Shown piece by piece: positions 9,546 to 16,832 of a stretch of DNA of 64,000 nt. The notes beneath the pieces are model-generated. The model saw only the letters and a program-made list of their open reading frames with translations. It did not search any database and was not told where the DNA came from. Numbering within the stretch: the stretch's first letter is position 1; every line of letters begins with the position of its first letter. The stretch comes from Aeromicrobium sp. Root344. GTDB lineage: Bacteria > Actinomycetota > Actinomycetes > Propionibacteriales > Nocardioidaceae. The position numbers and the translations under genes were made by a program. The DNA is taken from the NCBI RefSeq assembly GCF_001425755.1, contig NZ_LMDH01000001.1, forward strand, positions 236,708-300,707, given 5' to 3'.

Positions 9546-10174
9546 CTGGAGAGATTGACGGCGAGGTTGATCGTGGTCGCGACCACGACCGTGCCGAAGA
9601 CGTACGACAGCAGGGCGTGCTTGAGCGCCGTGGCGCGGAACGCGCTCGTCAGCAGGTTGGTGTCGGAGATCTGGAACGTCATGCCGAGCGAGAACGCGAC
9701 ATAGGCGAAGTCGACGTAGCGCGGCGACTCGTCGTCGTTGTTGAAGTCGATGCCGCCGGGCTCGTCGGAGTAGTACTGGTTGGTGTAGCGCAGCGTGAAC
9801 AGCGTGTGGATCAGGAGCCAGGACAGCGCGACGCTGCCGAGCGCCACGGCGGCGAGGACACCGCCGCGGGTCTCGGAGGCCGATCGGGCCTCGACCAGGA
9901 GCATCGCGACGGCGGCCAGACTGGCGAGGCTCGCGACCAGGATCAGGAGCTCGGCGACCCGGCGGACAGGGTCCTCGCGCAGGGCGTGGCTCGCGGTCTC
10001 CTCCGGTCCCATGCGGGCGATGACGAGCCAGACCCAGCTGACGTAGACCAGCGATGCGGCGGCCCAACCCAGCACGACCGACAGCGTGCCGCCGCCGCTC
10101 GCGGCGACGAGGGCTCCGACCGCGACGCCCGCCACGAGCATCGCGACGAAGCGCGCTGCGTAGCGGTGGGTCAT
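9542..10174 (-). CDS. DUF1345 membrane protein
   Basis: The 210-aa polytopic membrane protein has about five to six hydrophobic segments and the family signature DFAYVAFSLGMTFQISDTNL near residue 155. The function of the family is unknown. It starts five bases after lysA on the same strand and is likely cotranscribed with argS-lysA. Confidence 0.85.
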   Translation of the reverse strand: MTHRYAARFVAMLVAGVAVGALVAASGGGTLSVVLGWAAASLVYVSWVWLVIARMGPEETASHALREDPVRRVAELLILVASLASLAAVAMLLVEARSASETRGGVLAAVALGSVALSWLLIHTLFTLRYTNQYYSDEPGGIDFNNDDESPRYVDFAYVAFSLGMTFQISDTNLLTSAFRATALKHALLSYVFGTVVVATTINLAVNLSS

Positions 10175-10179
10175 GACCG

Positions 10180-11574
10180 TCAGCCGATGTCGAGGGCGAG
10201 CAGGTCGTCCTCGGTCTCGCGGCGCAGGATGACACGCGCCTCACCATCGCGTACGGCGATGACCGCGGCGCGGGGTACGTGGTTGTAGTTGCTGGCCAGC
10301 GACCGGCAGTAGGCGCCCGTGCCCGGCACGGCGAGCAGGTCACCGGCTTCGACGTCGCCGGGCAGGAACTCGTCCTTGACCACGATGTCGCCGGACTCGC
10401 AGTGCTTGCCGACGACCCGGCTCAACAGCGCCGGCGCGTCCGAGGTGCGCGAGGCCAACGTGCACGAGTAGTCGGCGCCGTAGAGCGCGGGCCGGATGTT
10501 GTCGCTCATGCCGCCGTCGACCGAGATGTAGCGCCGGGACGTCCCACCGTCGAGTGCCACCGACTTGGTCGTGCCGACCTCGTAGAGCGTGAACGTCGAG
10601 GGGCCGGCGATCGCTCGTCCGGGCTCTATCGACAAGTGGGGGACGTCGATGCCCATCGCGGCGCACTCGTCGTCGACGATCTTGAGCATCCCGCGGGCCA
10701 GGTCGTCGGGCGTCGACGGGTCGTCCTGGGTCGTGTAGGCGATGCCGAAGCCGCCACCGAGGTCGAACTCCGGCAGCGCGACACCGAGCTCCTTCTCGAT
10801 GTCGGCGTGCAGGCGCAGGACCCGGCGAGCCGCGACCTCGAACCCGTCGGTGACGAAGATCTGCGAGCCGATGTGGGAGTGCAGACCCCGCAGCTCGAGT
10901 CCCGGCTCGGCGAGCACCCGGCGCACGGCGTCGAGCGCATCGCCGCCGGTGATCGAGAAGCCGAACTTCTGGTCCTCGTGCGACGTCGAGATGTACTCGT
11001 GGGTGTGCGCCTCGACGCCTGCGGTCACCCGGATCATGACGGGAGCGGTGACGCCGAGCTCGGCCGTGAGGTCGCGCAGCCGCGCGATCTCCTCGATCGA
11101 GTCGATGATGATGCGGCCGACGCCGACCTCGAGCGCACGACGCAGCTCCGCGACGGACTTGTTGTTGCCGTGCAGGCCGATGCGCTCGGGCGGGAACTCC
11201 GCCTTGAGGGCCACGGCCAGCTCACCGCCGGTGCACACGTCGAGGTTGAGCCCCTCCTCGGCGATCCAGCGGGCGGTGGCGACGCACAGGAACGCCTTGC
11301 CGGCGTAGTAGACGTCGGCGCTAGGGAACGCCTCCCTGAACGCGCGGGCCCGGCGGCGGAAGTCGTCCTCGTCGACGACGTACGTCGGCGTGCCGAACTC
11401 GGCCGCCAGGTCGGTGACCGACTCCCCCGCGACGGTCAGCACACCGTCGACCTTGGAGACCGAGGACGCCCACAGGTGCGGGACGAGCTCGTTGGGGTCC
11501 TCGGGCGTACGCAGCCATGCCGGTCCGCGATCGCCGGACTGGCCGTGGAGGGCACCGGCCTCGTGGCTCCTCAT
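10180..11574 (-). CDS. lysA: Diaminopimelate decarboxylase
   Basis: PLP enzyme making L-lysine from meso-diaminopimelate. The 464-aa product has the PLP-lysine motif YYAGKAFLC, the HSHIGSQ and GGGFGIAY segments of the alanine-racemase-like barrel, and the C-terminal sheet with PALYGADY. Its ATG overlaps the argS TGA by one base (TGATG), so the two are coupled. In related genomes hom follows directly; here DUF1345 and the SoxR islet intervene. Confidence 0.97.
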   Translation of the reverse strand: MRSHEAGALHGQSGDRGPAWLRTPEDPNELVPHLWASSVSKVDGVLTVAGESVTDLAAEFGTPTYVVDEDDFRRRARAFREAFPSADVYYAGKAFLCVATARWIAEEGLNLDVCTGGELAVALKAEFPPERIGLHGNNKSVAELRRALEVGVGRIIIDSIEEIARLRDLTAELGVTAPVMIRVTAGVEAHTHEYISTSHEDQKFGFSITGGDALDAVRRVLAEPGLELRGLHSHIGSQIFVTDGFEVAARRVLRLHADIEKELGVALPEFDLGGGFGIAYTTQDDPSTPDDLARGMLKIVDDECAAMGIDVPHLSIEPGRAIAGPSTFTLYEVGTTKSVALDGGTSRRYISVDGGMSDNIRPALYGADYSCTLASRTSDAPALLSRVVGKHCESGDIVVKDEFLPGDVEAGDLLAVPGTGAYCRSLASNYNHVPRAAVIAVRDGEARVILRRETEDDLLALDIG

Positions 11575-13238
11575 CACATACGCTCCGGGGCGCTGACGCC
11601 GAGCAGGCCGAGGCCGTTGGCGATGACCTGCCGCGTCGCCGCGACGAGCATGAGGCGCGCCCGGTGCAGGTCGCTCGGCTCCTCGTCGCCCTTGGGCAGC
11701 ACGTGCGCGACGTCGTAGAACTTGTGGAACGCCGCAGCGGTGTCCTCGAGATAGCGCGCGACCCGGTGCGGCTCGCGCAGCTCGGCGGCGCGGGCGACGA
11801 TGCGCGGGTAGTCGGCGAGTGCCCGAAGCAGGGCACCCTCCTGCTCGACCGCGAGCAGCGACGGGTCGAACGTGGACTCGTCGATCACGACGCCGAGGTC
11901 GACGGCGTTGCGAATGATCGACGACAAGCGCGCGTGGGCGTACTGGACGTAGTAGACCGGGTTGTCGCTGTCCTGCTTGGCCCACAGGTCCAGATCGAGG
12001 TCGATCGTGGAGTCGGTCGAGTAGCGCGCCAGGGCGTAGCGGGCCGCATCGATGCCGATCGACTCGACGAGGTCCTCCAGGCTGATGACGGTGCCGGCCC
12101 GCTTGCTCATGCGGAGCGGCTCACCGTCGCGCACGAGGTTGACCAGCTGGCCGATCAGCAGCTCGAGGTTGACGCCCGGGGTGTCGCCGAACGCCGCACA
12201 CATCGCGAGCATCCGTGAGACGTAGCCGTGGTGGTCCGCGCCGAGCATGATGAGGCAGCGGTCGAAGCCGCGCTCGCGCTTGTTGAGGTAGTAGGCGAGG
12301 TCGCCGGAGATGTAGGCCGGCTGGCCGTCCGACTTGATGACGACGCGGTCCTTGTCGTCGCCGAAGTCGGACGTACGGAGCCAGGTCGCGTCGTCCTGCT
12401 CGTACATCATGCCGAGCTCGCGGAGCCGCGCGATGGCCCGCTCGACGGCACCCGACTCGTGCAGGTCGTTCTCGTGGAAGTAGACGTCGAAGTCGACGCC
12501 GAACTCGTGCAGGCTCTTCTTGATCTCGGCGAACATCAGGTCGACGCCCTCGGCGCGGAACGTCTCGAGCGCCTCGGCGTCGGGCAGCGTCAGCGCGTCG
12601 GGGTGCCTGGCGAGCACGTCGGCCGCGATGTCGGCGATGTACTGGCCGCCGTAGCCGTCCTCGGGCGCCTCCTCGCCGCGGGCGCTGGCCAGCAACGAGC
12701 GGGAGTAGCGGTCGATCTGCATCCCGTGGTCGTTGAAGTAGTACTCGCGGGTGACGTCGGCGCCGATCGCCGTCAGGATGCGGCCCAGCGAGTCGCCGAC
12801 CGCGGCCCACCGCACACCGCCGATGTGGATCGGTCCGGTCGGGTTGGCGCTGACGAACTCGAGGTTGACCTTCTGTCCGGCGTAGAGGTCGCTCGTACCG
12901 TACGCCGTGCCGGCCGCGACGATCTGCGGCGCCAGGGCACCCTGGGCGCCGGCCTCGACGCGGATGTTGAGGAAGCCGGGACCGGCGATCTCGGCGCTCG
13001 CGATGCCGTCAGTCGCGCCGAGCTGGTCCGCGAGAAGCTGGGCGAACTCGCGCGGGTTCATGCCGGCCTTCTTGCCGAGCTGGAGCGCGATGTTGGTGGC
13101 GTAGTCTCCGTGCTCCTTGACCTTGGGCCGCTCGACGAGCACGTGCGCCGGCACCCCGTCGGGCAGCGTGATCGTGCCCGCCTCGCTGAGGGAGGTGAGG
13201 GCATCGACGATGGCCGCAGAAAGCTGCTCGGGAGTCAC
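11574..13238 (-). CDS. argS: Arginyl-tRNA synthetase
   Basis: Class I synthetase charging tRNA-Arg. The 554-aa product has the N-terminal Add1 domain, the HIGH-like motif [11 protein letters not shown], the KMSKS-like loop RMSKRAGT and a C-terminal helical anticodon domain (DALR). The start is a GTG at 13238 with TAGTCT six bases before it, implying a leaderless message. The tRNA-Arg(CCG) gene about 700 bases away is one of its substrates; this is probably a coincidence of location. Confidence 0.97.
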   Translation of the reverse strand: MTPEQLSAAIVDALTSLSEAGTITLPDGVPAHVLVERPKVKEHGDYATNIALQLGKKAGMNPREFAQLLADQLGATDGIASAEIAGPGFLNIRVEAGAQGALAPQIVAAGTAYGTSDLYAGQKVNLEFVSANPTGPIHIGGVRWAAVGDSLGRILTAIGADVTREYYFNDHGMQIDRYSRSLLASARGEEAPEDGYGGQYIADIAADVLARHPDALTLPDAEALETFRAEGVDLMFAEIKKSLHEFGVDFDVYFHENDLHESGAVERAIARLRELGMMYEQDDATWLRTSDFGDDKDRVVIKSDGQPAYISGDLAYYLNKRERGFDRCLIMLGADHHGYVSRMLAMCAAFGDTPGVNLELLIGQLVNLVRDGEPLRMSKRAGTVISLEDLVESIGIDAARYALARYSTDSTIDLDLDLWAKQDSDNPVYYVQYAHARLSSIIRNAVDLGVVIDESTFDPSLLAVEQEGALLRALADYPRIVARAAELREPHRVARYLEDTAAAFHKFYDVAHVLPKGDEEPSDLHRARLMLVAATRQVIANGLGLLGVSAPERM

Positions 13239-13244
13239 CCGCCA

Positions 13245-13250
13245 AGACTA
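13245..13250 (-). promoter_or_regulatory. argS: -10 element of argS, leaderless type
   Basis: TAGTCT then six bases then the GTG. This makes the structured stretch further upstream unlikely to be part of the argS leader. Confidence 0.55.
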
Positions 13251-13281
13251 TCGGCCGGGGGCAGAGGGCCATAAACGTGGA

Positions 13282-13412
13282 CGACCCGCAGGGCTGCGCT
13301 CGCCTCCGGAGAGTAGGAGCACGGTCGAGTGGACAACTCGACGCCCTGCGGGTCGGGTGGCTGCGGGAATTCGCTGCCACTAGCTGAGCCTTGCGGCTAG
13401 CGGACAGCCACC
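13282..13412. other. Structured intergenic element, candidate small RNA or compound terminator
   Basis: Three perfect dyads are stacked in 131 bases. A 13-bp stem (13282-13294 with 13343-13355) encloses a 7-bp hairpin (GTCGAGT-GGACA-ACTCGAC, 13324-13342). It is followed at once by an 8-bp stem GGTGGCTG / CAGCCACC (13356-13363 with 13405-13412), which encloses CTAGC...GCTAG. It lies in the 13239-13506 gap between the response-regulator stop and the argS promoter, and it has no convincing reading frame. I do not recognise an RNA family. The coding strand is undecided; on the minus strand the final stem is followed by GTCCACGTTTA. Confidence 0.5.
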
Positions 13413-13506
13413 TCACAAGTCCAAGAGCTATTCATATCCTCGAACCACCTCCAATCCGTGTACGACAACCGTACGTCTCGGGATGGCACCACTCAAGGAC
13501 CGTGGC

Positions 13507-13908
13507 TCAGTCGTTGCCACGATTCTTCGCACGCTCGATGGCGTCCTGCACGGTTGCGATGAGCGAGTCGGGATCGAACGGCTTGGTGACGTAGGCGTCG
13601 ACGCCCGCCTGTGTGGCCCGCTGGATGTCGGCGGGATGGCCCTGGGTCGTGACCATGACGATGGCGATGTGCCGCGTCCTGGGGTCGGCCCGGATCGCCG
13701 ACACCGTCGCGATGCCGTCGAGCCGGGGCATCATGACGTCCACGGTGATGCCGTCGGGGAGCACCTCGGCCGTACGCAGGAACTCGAGGCAATCCGCGCC
13801 GTCGACCGCCTCATCGACCTCGAATCCGGCGAGCTCCATGTTGGTCCGGATGAGGAATCTGATCGAGGCGGTGTCGTCCACGACAAGCACTCTGGGCACC
13901 GTCAACAC
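13507..13908 (-). CDS. Single-domain (CheY-like) response regulator
   Basis: The 133-aa product is a receiver domain with no output domain: acidic pair LVVDDTAS, phospho-acceptor Asp in ITVDVMMPRLDG, Thr in MVTTQG and Lys in TKPFDP. It probably relays or titrates phosphate from a kinase elsewhere; no histidine kinase is adjacent. The start is a GTG at 13908, although a GTG three codons later (giving MPRVLVVDD) is equally plausible. Confidence 0.88.
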   Translation of the reverse strand: MLTVPRVLVVDDTASIRFLIRTNMELAGFEVDEAVDGADCLEFLRTAEVLPDGITVDVMMPRLDGIATVSAIRADPRTRHIAIVMVTTQGHPADIQRATQAGVDAYVTKPFDPDSLIATVQDAIERAKNRGND

Positions 13909-13952
13909 GGTACTGCCTGTGGGGTAGGCTCACACCGCAGTTGGCCGTATTG

Positions 13953-14027
13953 GCCCCCGTAGCTCAGGGGATAGAGCGCCGCCCTCCGGAGGCGGAAGCG
14001 GAGGTTCGAATCCTCCCGGGGGCGCCA
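13953..14027 (+). tRNA. tRNA-Arg(CCG)
   Basis: A complete cloverleaf: acceptor GCCCCCG / CGGGGGC, D arm GCTCAGGGGATAGAGC, anticodon arm CCGCC-CTCCGGA-GGCGG with anticodon CCG, T arm GGAGG-TTCGAAT-CCTCC, discriminator G and an encoded CCA at 14025-14027. It reads CGG codons. Two near-copies of its 3' half follow immediately. Confidence 0.97.
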
Positions 14028-14035
14028 GGCAAAAC

Positions 14036-14190
14036 AGAGCGCCGCACTCAGCCGCACGGCGGAAGCGGAGGTTCGAATCCTCCCGGGGGCGCAGAGCAAA
14101 ACAGAGCGCCGCACTCAGCCGAACGGCGGAAGCGGAGGTTCGAATCCTCCCGGGGGCGCAGAGCATTCCGGCAGTAGAACAGAGCGCCGC
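14036..14190 (+). repeat. Tandem tRNA-Arg 3'-half copies
   Basis: After the intact tRNA, two further units begin AGAGCGCCGC (14036 and 14103, period 67). Each contains an unchanged block of about 35 bases covering the 3' anticodon stem, variable loop, T arm and 3' acceptor strand. The anticodon loop is replaced by ACTCAGCCG(C/A)AC, and the 5' acceptor strand and most of the D arm are absent. A fourth start (AGAGCGCCGC) occurs at 14181-14190 and then diverges. The copies cannot fold as full tRNAs. They may be footprints of repeated integration at the tRNA 3' end, or slippage duplications. Confidence 0.85.
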
Positions 14191-14204
14191 GCCTGGCATA
14201 GCCA

Positions 14205-15161
14205 TCAGCCCACCGCATCGCCGTAGCGGCGGCTGAGCACGCGCAGACGCTCGACCAGCTCCGCCGGGCCGTCGACGCGGATGTCCATGTCGAGCAGGCC
14301 GACGTACACCGCCATGGTCCCGAAGCTGTCAGCCCCGGTGATCAGGATGCACGTCTCGTCGTCGAGCGGCTCGACGATGCCGACCGCAGGGTTGATCTTC
14401 GCCGTGACCTCGGAGGCCGGAGCCAGCACCGTGATGCGCGCGTGCACGGCCCAGCCCTCGTAGGCCACGGCCCGCATGACGTACGCGCTGACGTCGTCGT
14501 CGGGCAGGGGCTGCGGAGGGAACCGCCGGCCGGTCCGCATGCGCAGCACCATGCGGTCGAGGCGGAACACACCCCACGAGTCGGCGTCCGGGTCGCGGCC
14601 GAGGAGGTACCACCGCCGCTCCCAGCTGACGAGCTGATAGGGCTCGACGAGCCGGGGCTCACCGTCGTAGTCGAACCGCAGCCACTCGGTGTCGCGGATC
14701 GCCGCCGCCACCGCCGTCAGCACCTCGGGGTCGAACCGCGGGTCAGCGTCCGGGATGCCCGCGTCGTCGGCGACCTGGGTCGTGACCTGCGACAGCGTCG
14801 CGACCTGTCGCCGCAGGCGCGAAGGGAGGACCTGCTCGAGCTTGGCAAGTGCGATCGCGCTGCTCTCGGCCACCCGCTCGACCGCGCTCGTCGACGCGGC
14901 GCGCAGGCCGAGCACGACCGCGATGGCCTCGTCGTCCTCGAGCAGCAGCGGCGGCAACGCGGCACCGGCGCCCAGCCGGTAGCTGCCGTGCACACCCCGC
15001 TCGGCGTTGACGGGATAGCCGAGGTTGCGCAGCCGGTCGATGTCGTTGCGGATCGTGCGGGTCGTGACCTCGAGCCGTTCGGCCAGCTCGGTGCCGGACC
15101 ACTGGGGCCTGGACTGCAGGAGGGACAGGAGCGCGAGGAGCCTCGCTGACGTGTCGATCAT
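14205..15161 (-). CDS. HTH/WYL-domain transcriptional regulator
   Basis: The 318-aa product has an N-terminal HTH_11 winged helix (LLALLSLLQSRPQWSGTELAERL), a WYL domain (about residues 140-220, with RRWYLLGRDP) and a WCX C-terminal extension. WYL domains bind ligands or nucleic acid. It is divergent from the epoxide hydrolase; the 62-base gap holds a perfect dyad, so it probably controls that gene and itself. TAAGTT lies seven bases before its ATG. Confidence 0.9.
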   Translation of the reverse strand: MIDTSARLLALLSLLQSRPQWSGTELAERLEVTTRTIRNDIDRLRNLGYPVNAERGVHGSYRLGAGAALPPLLLEDDEAIAVVLGLRAASTSAVERVAESSAIALAKLEQVLPSRLRRQVATLSQVTTQVADDAGIPDADPRFDPEVLTAVAAAIRDTEWLRFDYDGEPRLVEPYQLVSWERRWYLLGRDPDADSWGVFRLDRMVLRMRTGRRFPPQPLPDDDVSAYVMRAVAYEGWAVHARITVLAPASEVTAKINPAVGIVEPLDDETCILITGADSFGTMAVYVGLLDMDIRVDGPAELVERLRVLSRRYGDAVG

Positions 15162-15183
15162 GGCTGAAAACTTATCCCAGAAC

Positions 15184-15202
15184 TAGGAATAAAACGTTCC
15201 TA
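15184..15202. promoter_or_regulatory. Likely operator of the WYL regulator
   Basis: The perfect inverted repeat TAGGAA-N7-TTCCTA lies between the divergent regulator and epoxide hydrolase genes, 21 bases before the hydrolase ATG. Confidence 0.6.
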
Positions 15203-15223
15203 TATCGATTCTACGGTGGATTC

Positions 15224-16372
15224 ATGACCACACAGCGAAGCACCTCATCCGACATCCGCCCCTTCGTCATCGACATCCCGCAGGCCGATCTCGACGACCT
15301 CGACAGCCGCCTCGCCCGGACCCGCTACCCCGCGGCCGCACCTGGCGACGACTGGACGTACGGCGTGCCCAACCACTACCTCGAGGAGATGGTGGCGCAG
15401 TGGCGCGGCGAGTTCGACTGGCGCGAGCAGGAGGCGCGGATGAACGCGTTCCCGCACTACCTGACCGACATCGACGGCCAGACGATCCACTTCATCCACG
15501 TGCCGTCGGCGGAGGCCGGCGCGACTCCCCTCCTGCTGCTGCACACCTACCCCGGCTCGTTCGTCGACTTCCTCGACATGATCGGCCCGCTCACCGACCC
15601 GGTCGCGCACGGCGGCAAGCCCGAGGACGCCTTCTCCGTCGTCGTGCCGTCGATGCCGGGCTTCGCGTTCAGCACGCCCGTCACGGACCACGGCTGGACC
15701 ATGGCCCGGGTCGCTCGTACGTACGACACCCTCATGCGCAAGCTGGGCTACGACTCGTACGGCGCGCACGGCAGCGACGGTGGCGCCATGGTCGCCCGCG
15801 AGCTCGGCCTGCTGCAGCCCGAAGGCTTCCTGGGGCTGCACGTCCTGCAGCTGTTCTCCTTCCCCTCGGGCGATCCGGCGGAGTTCGAGAAGCTGGAGCC
15901 CAAGGACTACGCCGCCCTCGAGCACATGAAGTGGTTCCAGTCCGTCGGCGGCTACAACGCGATCAACGCGTCGCGCCCGCAGACGGTCGCGGTCGGGATC
16001 TCGGACTCCCCCGTCGGCCAGCTGGCCTGGAACGAGCTGTTCATGTCGTTCGGCAACGGCACGAGCCTGGTCACCCGCGAGCAGATCCTGACCGAGGTGT
16101 CGCTCGAGTGGTTCACCAACACCTCGGCGACAGTCGGGCGCTACCACTACTCGGAGGCGCACGCCGGCGTCGAGCCTGCGGTCAACCACGCACGGACGGG
16201 CGTCGCAGTGTTCGCCGACGACTTCAAGTCGATCCGGACGTTCGCGGATCGCGACAACAGCAACATCGTGCACTGGACCGAGCACGAGACCGGTGGTCAC
16301 TACGCCTCGCTGGAGCGTCCCGACGCGGTGACCGCCGACCTGCGCGAGTTCTTCGGCAACCAGGAGGGCTGA
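15224..16372 (+). CDS. Epoxide hydrolase (EHN-type alpha/beta hydrolase)
   Basis: The 382-aa product has the N-terminal EHN region (FVIDIPQADLDDLDSRLARTRYP) and an alpha/beta-hydrolase core. The oxyanion segment is HTYPGS at about 107, the nucleophile is Asp185 in HGSDGG, and a late His is in GGHYASLERP. The family opens epoxides to diols through an ester intermediate. A 17-bp hairpin ends the gene. The substrate is unknown. Confidence 0.88.
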   Translation: MTTQRSTSSDIRPFVIDIPQADLDDLDSRLARTRYPAAAPGDDWTYGVPNHYLEEMVAQWRGEFDWREQEARMNAFPHYLTDIDGQTIHFIHVPSAEAGATPLLLLHTYPGSFVDFLDMIGPLTDPVAHGGKPEDAFSVVVPSMPGFAFSTPVTDHGWTMARVARTYDTLMRKLGYDSYGAHGSDGGAMVARELGLLQPEGFLGLHVLQLFSFPSGDPAEFEKLEPKDYAALEHMKWFQSVGGYNAINASRPQTVAVGISDSPVGQLAWNELFMSFGNGTSLVTREQILTEVSLEWFTNTSATVGRYHYSEAHAGVEPAVNHARTGVAVFADDFKSIRTFADRDNSNIVHWTEHETGGHYASLERPDAVTADLREFFGNQEG

Positions 16373-16383
16373 GGACGGGCGCA

Positions 16384-16419
16384 CGAGAGCGCCACGGCCG
16401 CCCGGCCGTGGCGCTCTCG
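16384..16419. terminator. Bidirectional hairpin terminator
   Basis: A nearly uninterrupted self-complementary stem of 15-17 bp (CGAGAGCGCCACGGCC / GGCCGTGGCGCTCTCG) sits between the epoxide hydrolase stop and the stop of the oppositely transcribed VOC gene. Confidence 0.8.
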
Positions 16420-16420
16420 A

Positions 16421-16798
16421 TCACCCTCCGTACGGACGGGTGATGATCTCCAGGTTGTGCCCGTTGGGATCGGCCCAGTAGACGCCGCGCCCGCCGTCGT
16501 TGTGGTTGATCTCGTCCGGCCGGCCGTGGAACGGGTCCGCCCAGTAGGACAGTTCACGCTCCTGGATCCGTCCGAGGACCTCGTCGAACTCGTCGTCACT
16601 GACGAGGAACGCGTAGTGCTGCGGGTGCACCGGACCCTGCGCGTCGATGAAGTCGAGAGAGACGTCGTTGCCGGTCTACAGCACGAGGAACGGCCCGTAC
16701 GCCTGGGGCTGCGGCAGTCCGAGGATCTCGGCGAAGAACGTGGCCGCCTCGCGCTTGTCCGTGGCTTCGACGATCGTGTGATTCAGCTGAGCTGTCAT
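16421..16798 (-). pseudogene. VOC-family (glyoxalase/dioxygenase fold) gene with internal amber codon
   Basis: The frame starts MTAQLNHTIVEATDK and runs for 125 codons, but codon 41 is TAG (16676-16678). Both sides are in the same frame and together make one full VOC domain (ending DPNGHNLEIITRPYGG), so a single substitution of a Gln or similar codon explains it. It is downstream of the DHA2 pump on the same strand. It is most likely a recent pseudogene; amber readthrough or a sequencing error is possible. Confidence 0.8.
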
Positions 16799-16832
16799 GA
16801 CGTTGCTCCTCCTGTGTCGATGGTGGTGTGGG

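Noticed and set aside
13239..13506. T-box or 6C-type RNA upstream of argS
   Set aside because: No T-box sequence (TGGNACCGCG) or specifier loop is visible, the argS -10 lies six bases before its start, and the loops lack the cytosine runs of 6C RNA.
14036..14160. Two additional complete tRNA genes
   Set aside because: The copies lack the 5' acceptor strand and D arm and have a replaced anticodon loop, so they cannot form cloverleaves.
13902..14205. Minus-strand frames with peptides such as APGRIRTSASAV and PREDSNLRF
   Set aside because: They are antisense translations of the tRNA-Arg gene and its 3'-half copies, a well-known source of false proteins.
14205..16372. A prophage or integrative element at the tRNA
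   Set aside because: No integrase, excisionase or far-end attachment repeat is present; the adjacent genes are a WYL regulator and an epoxide hydrolase of normal composition.
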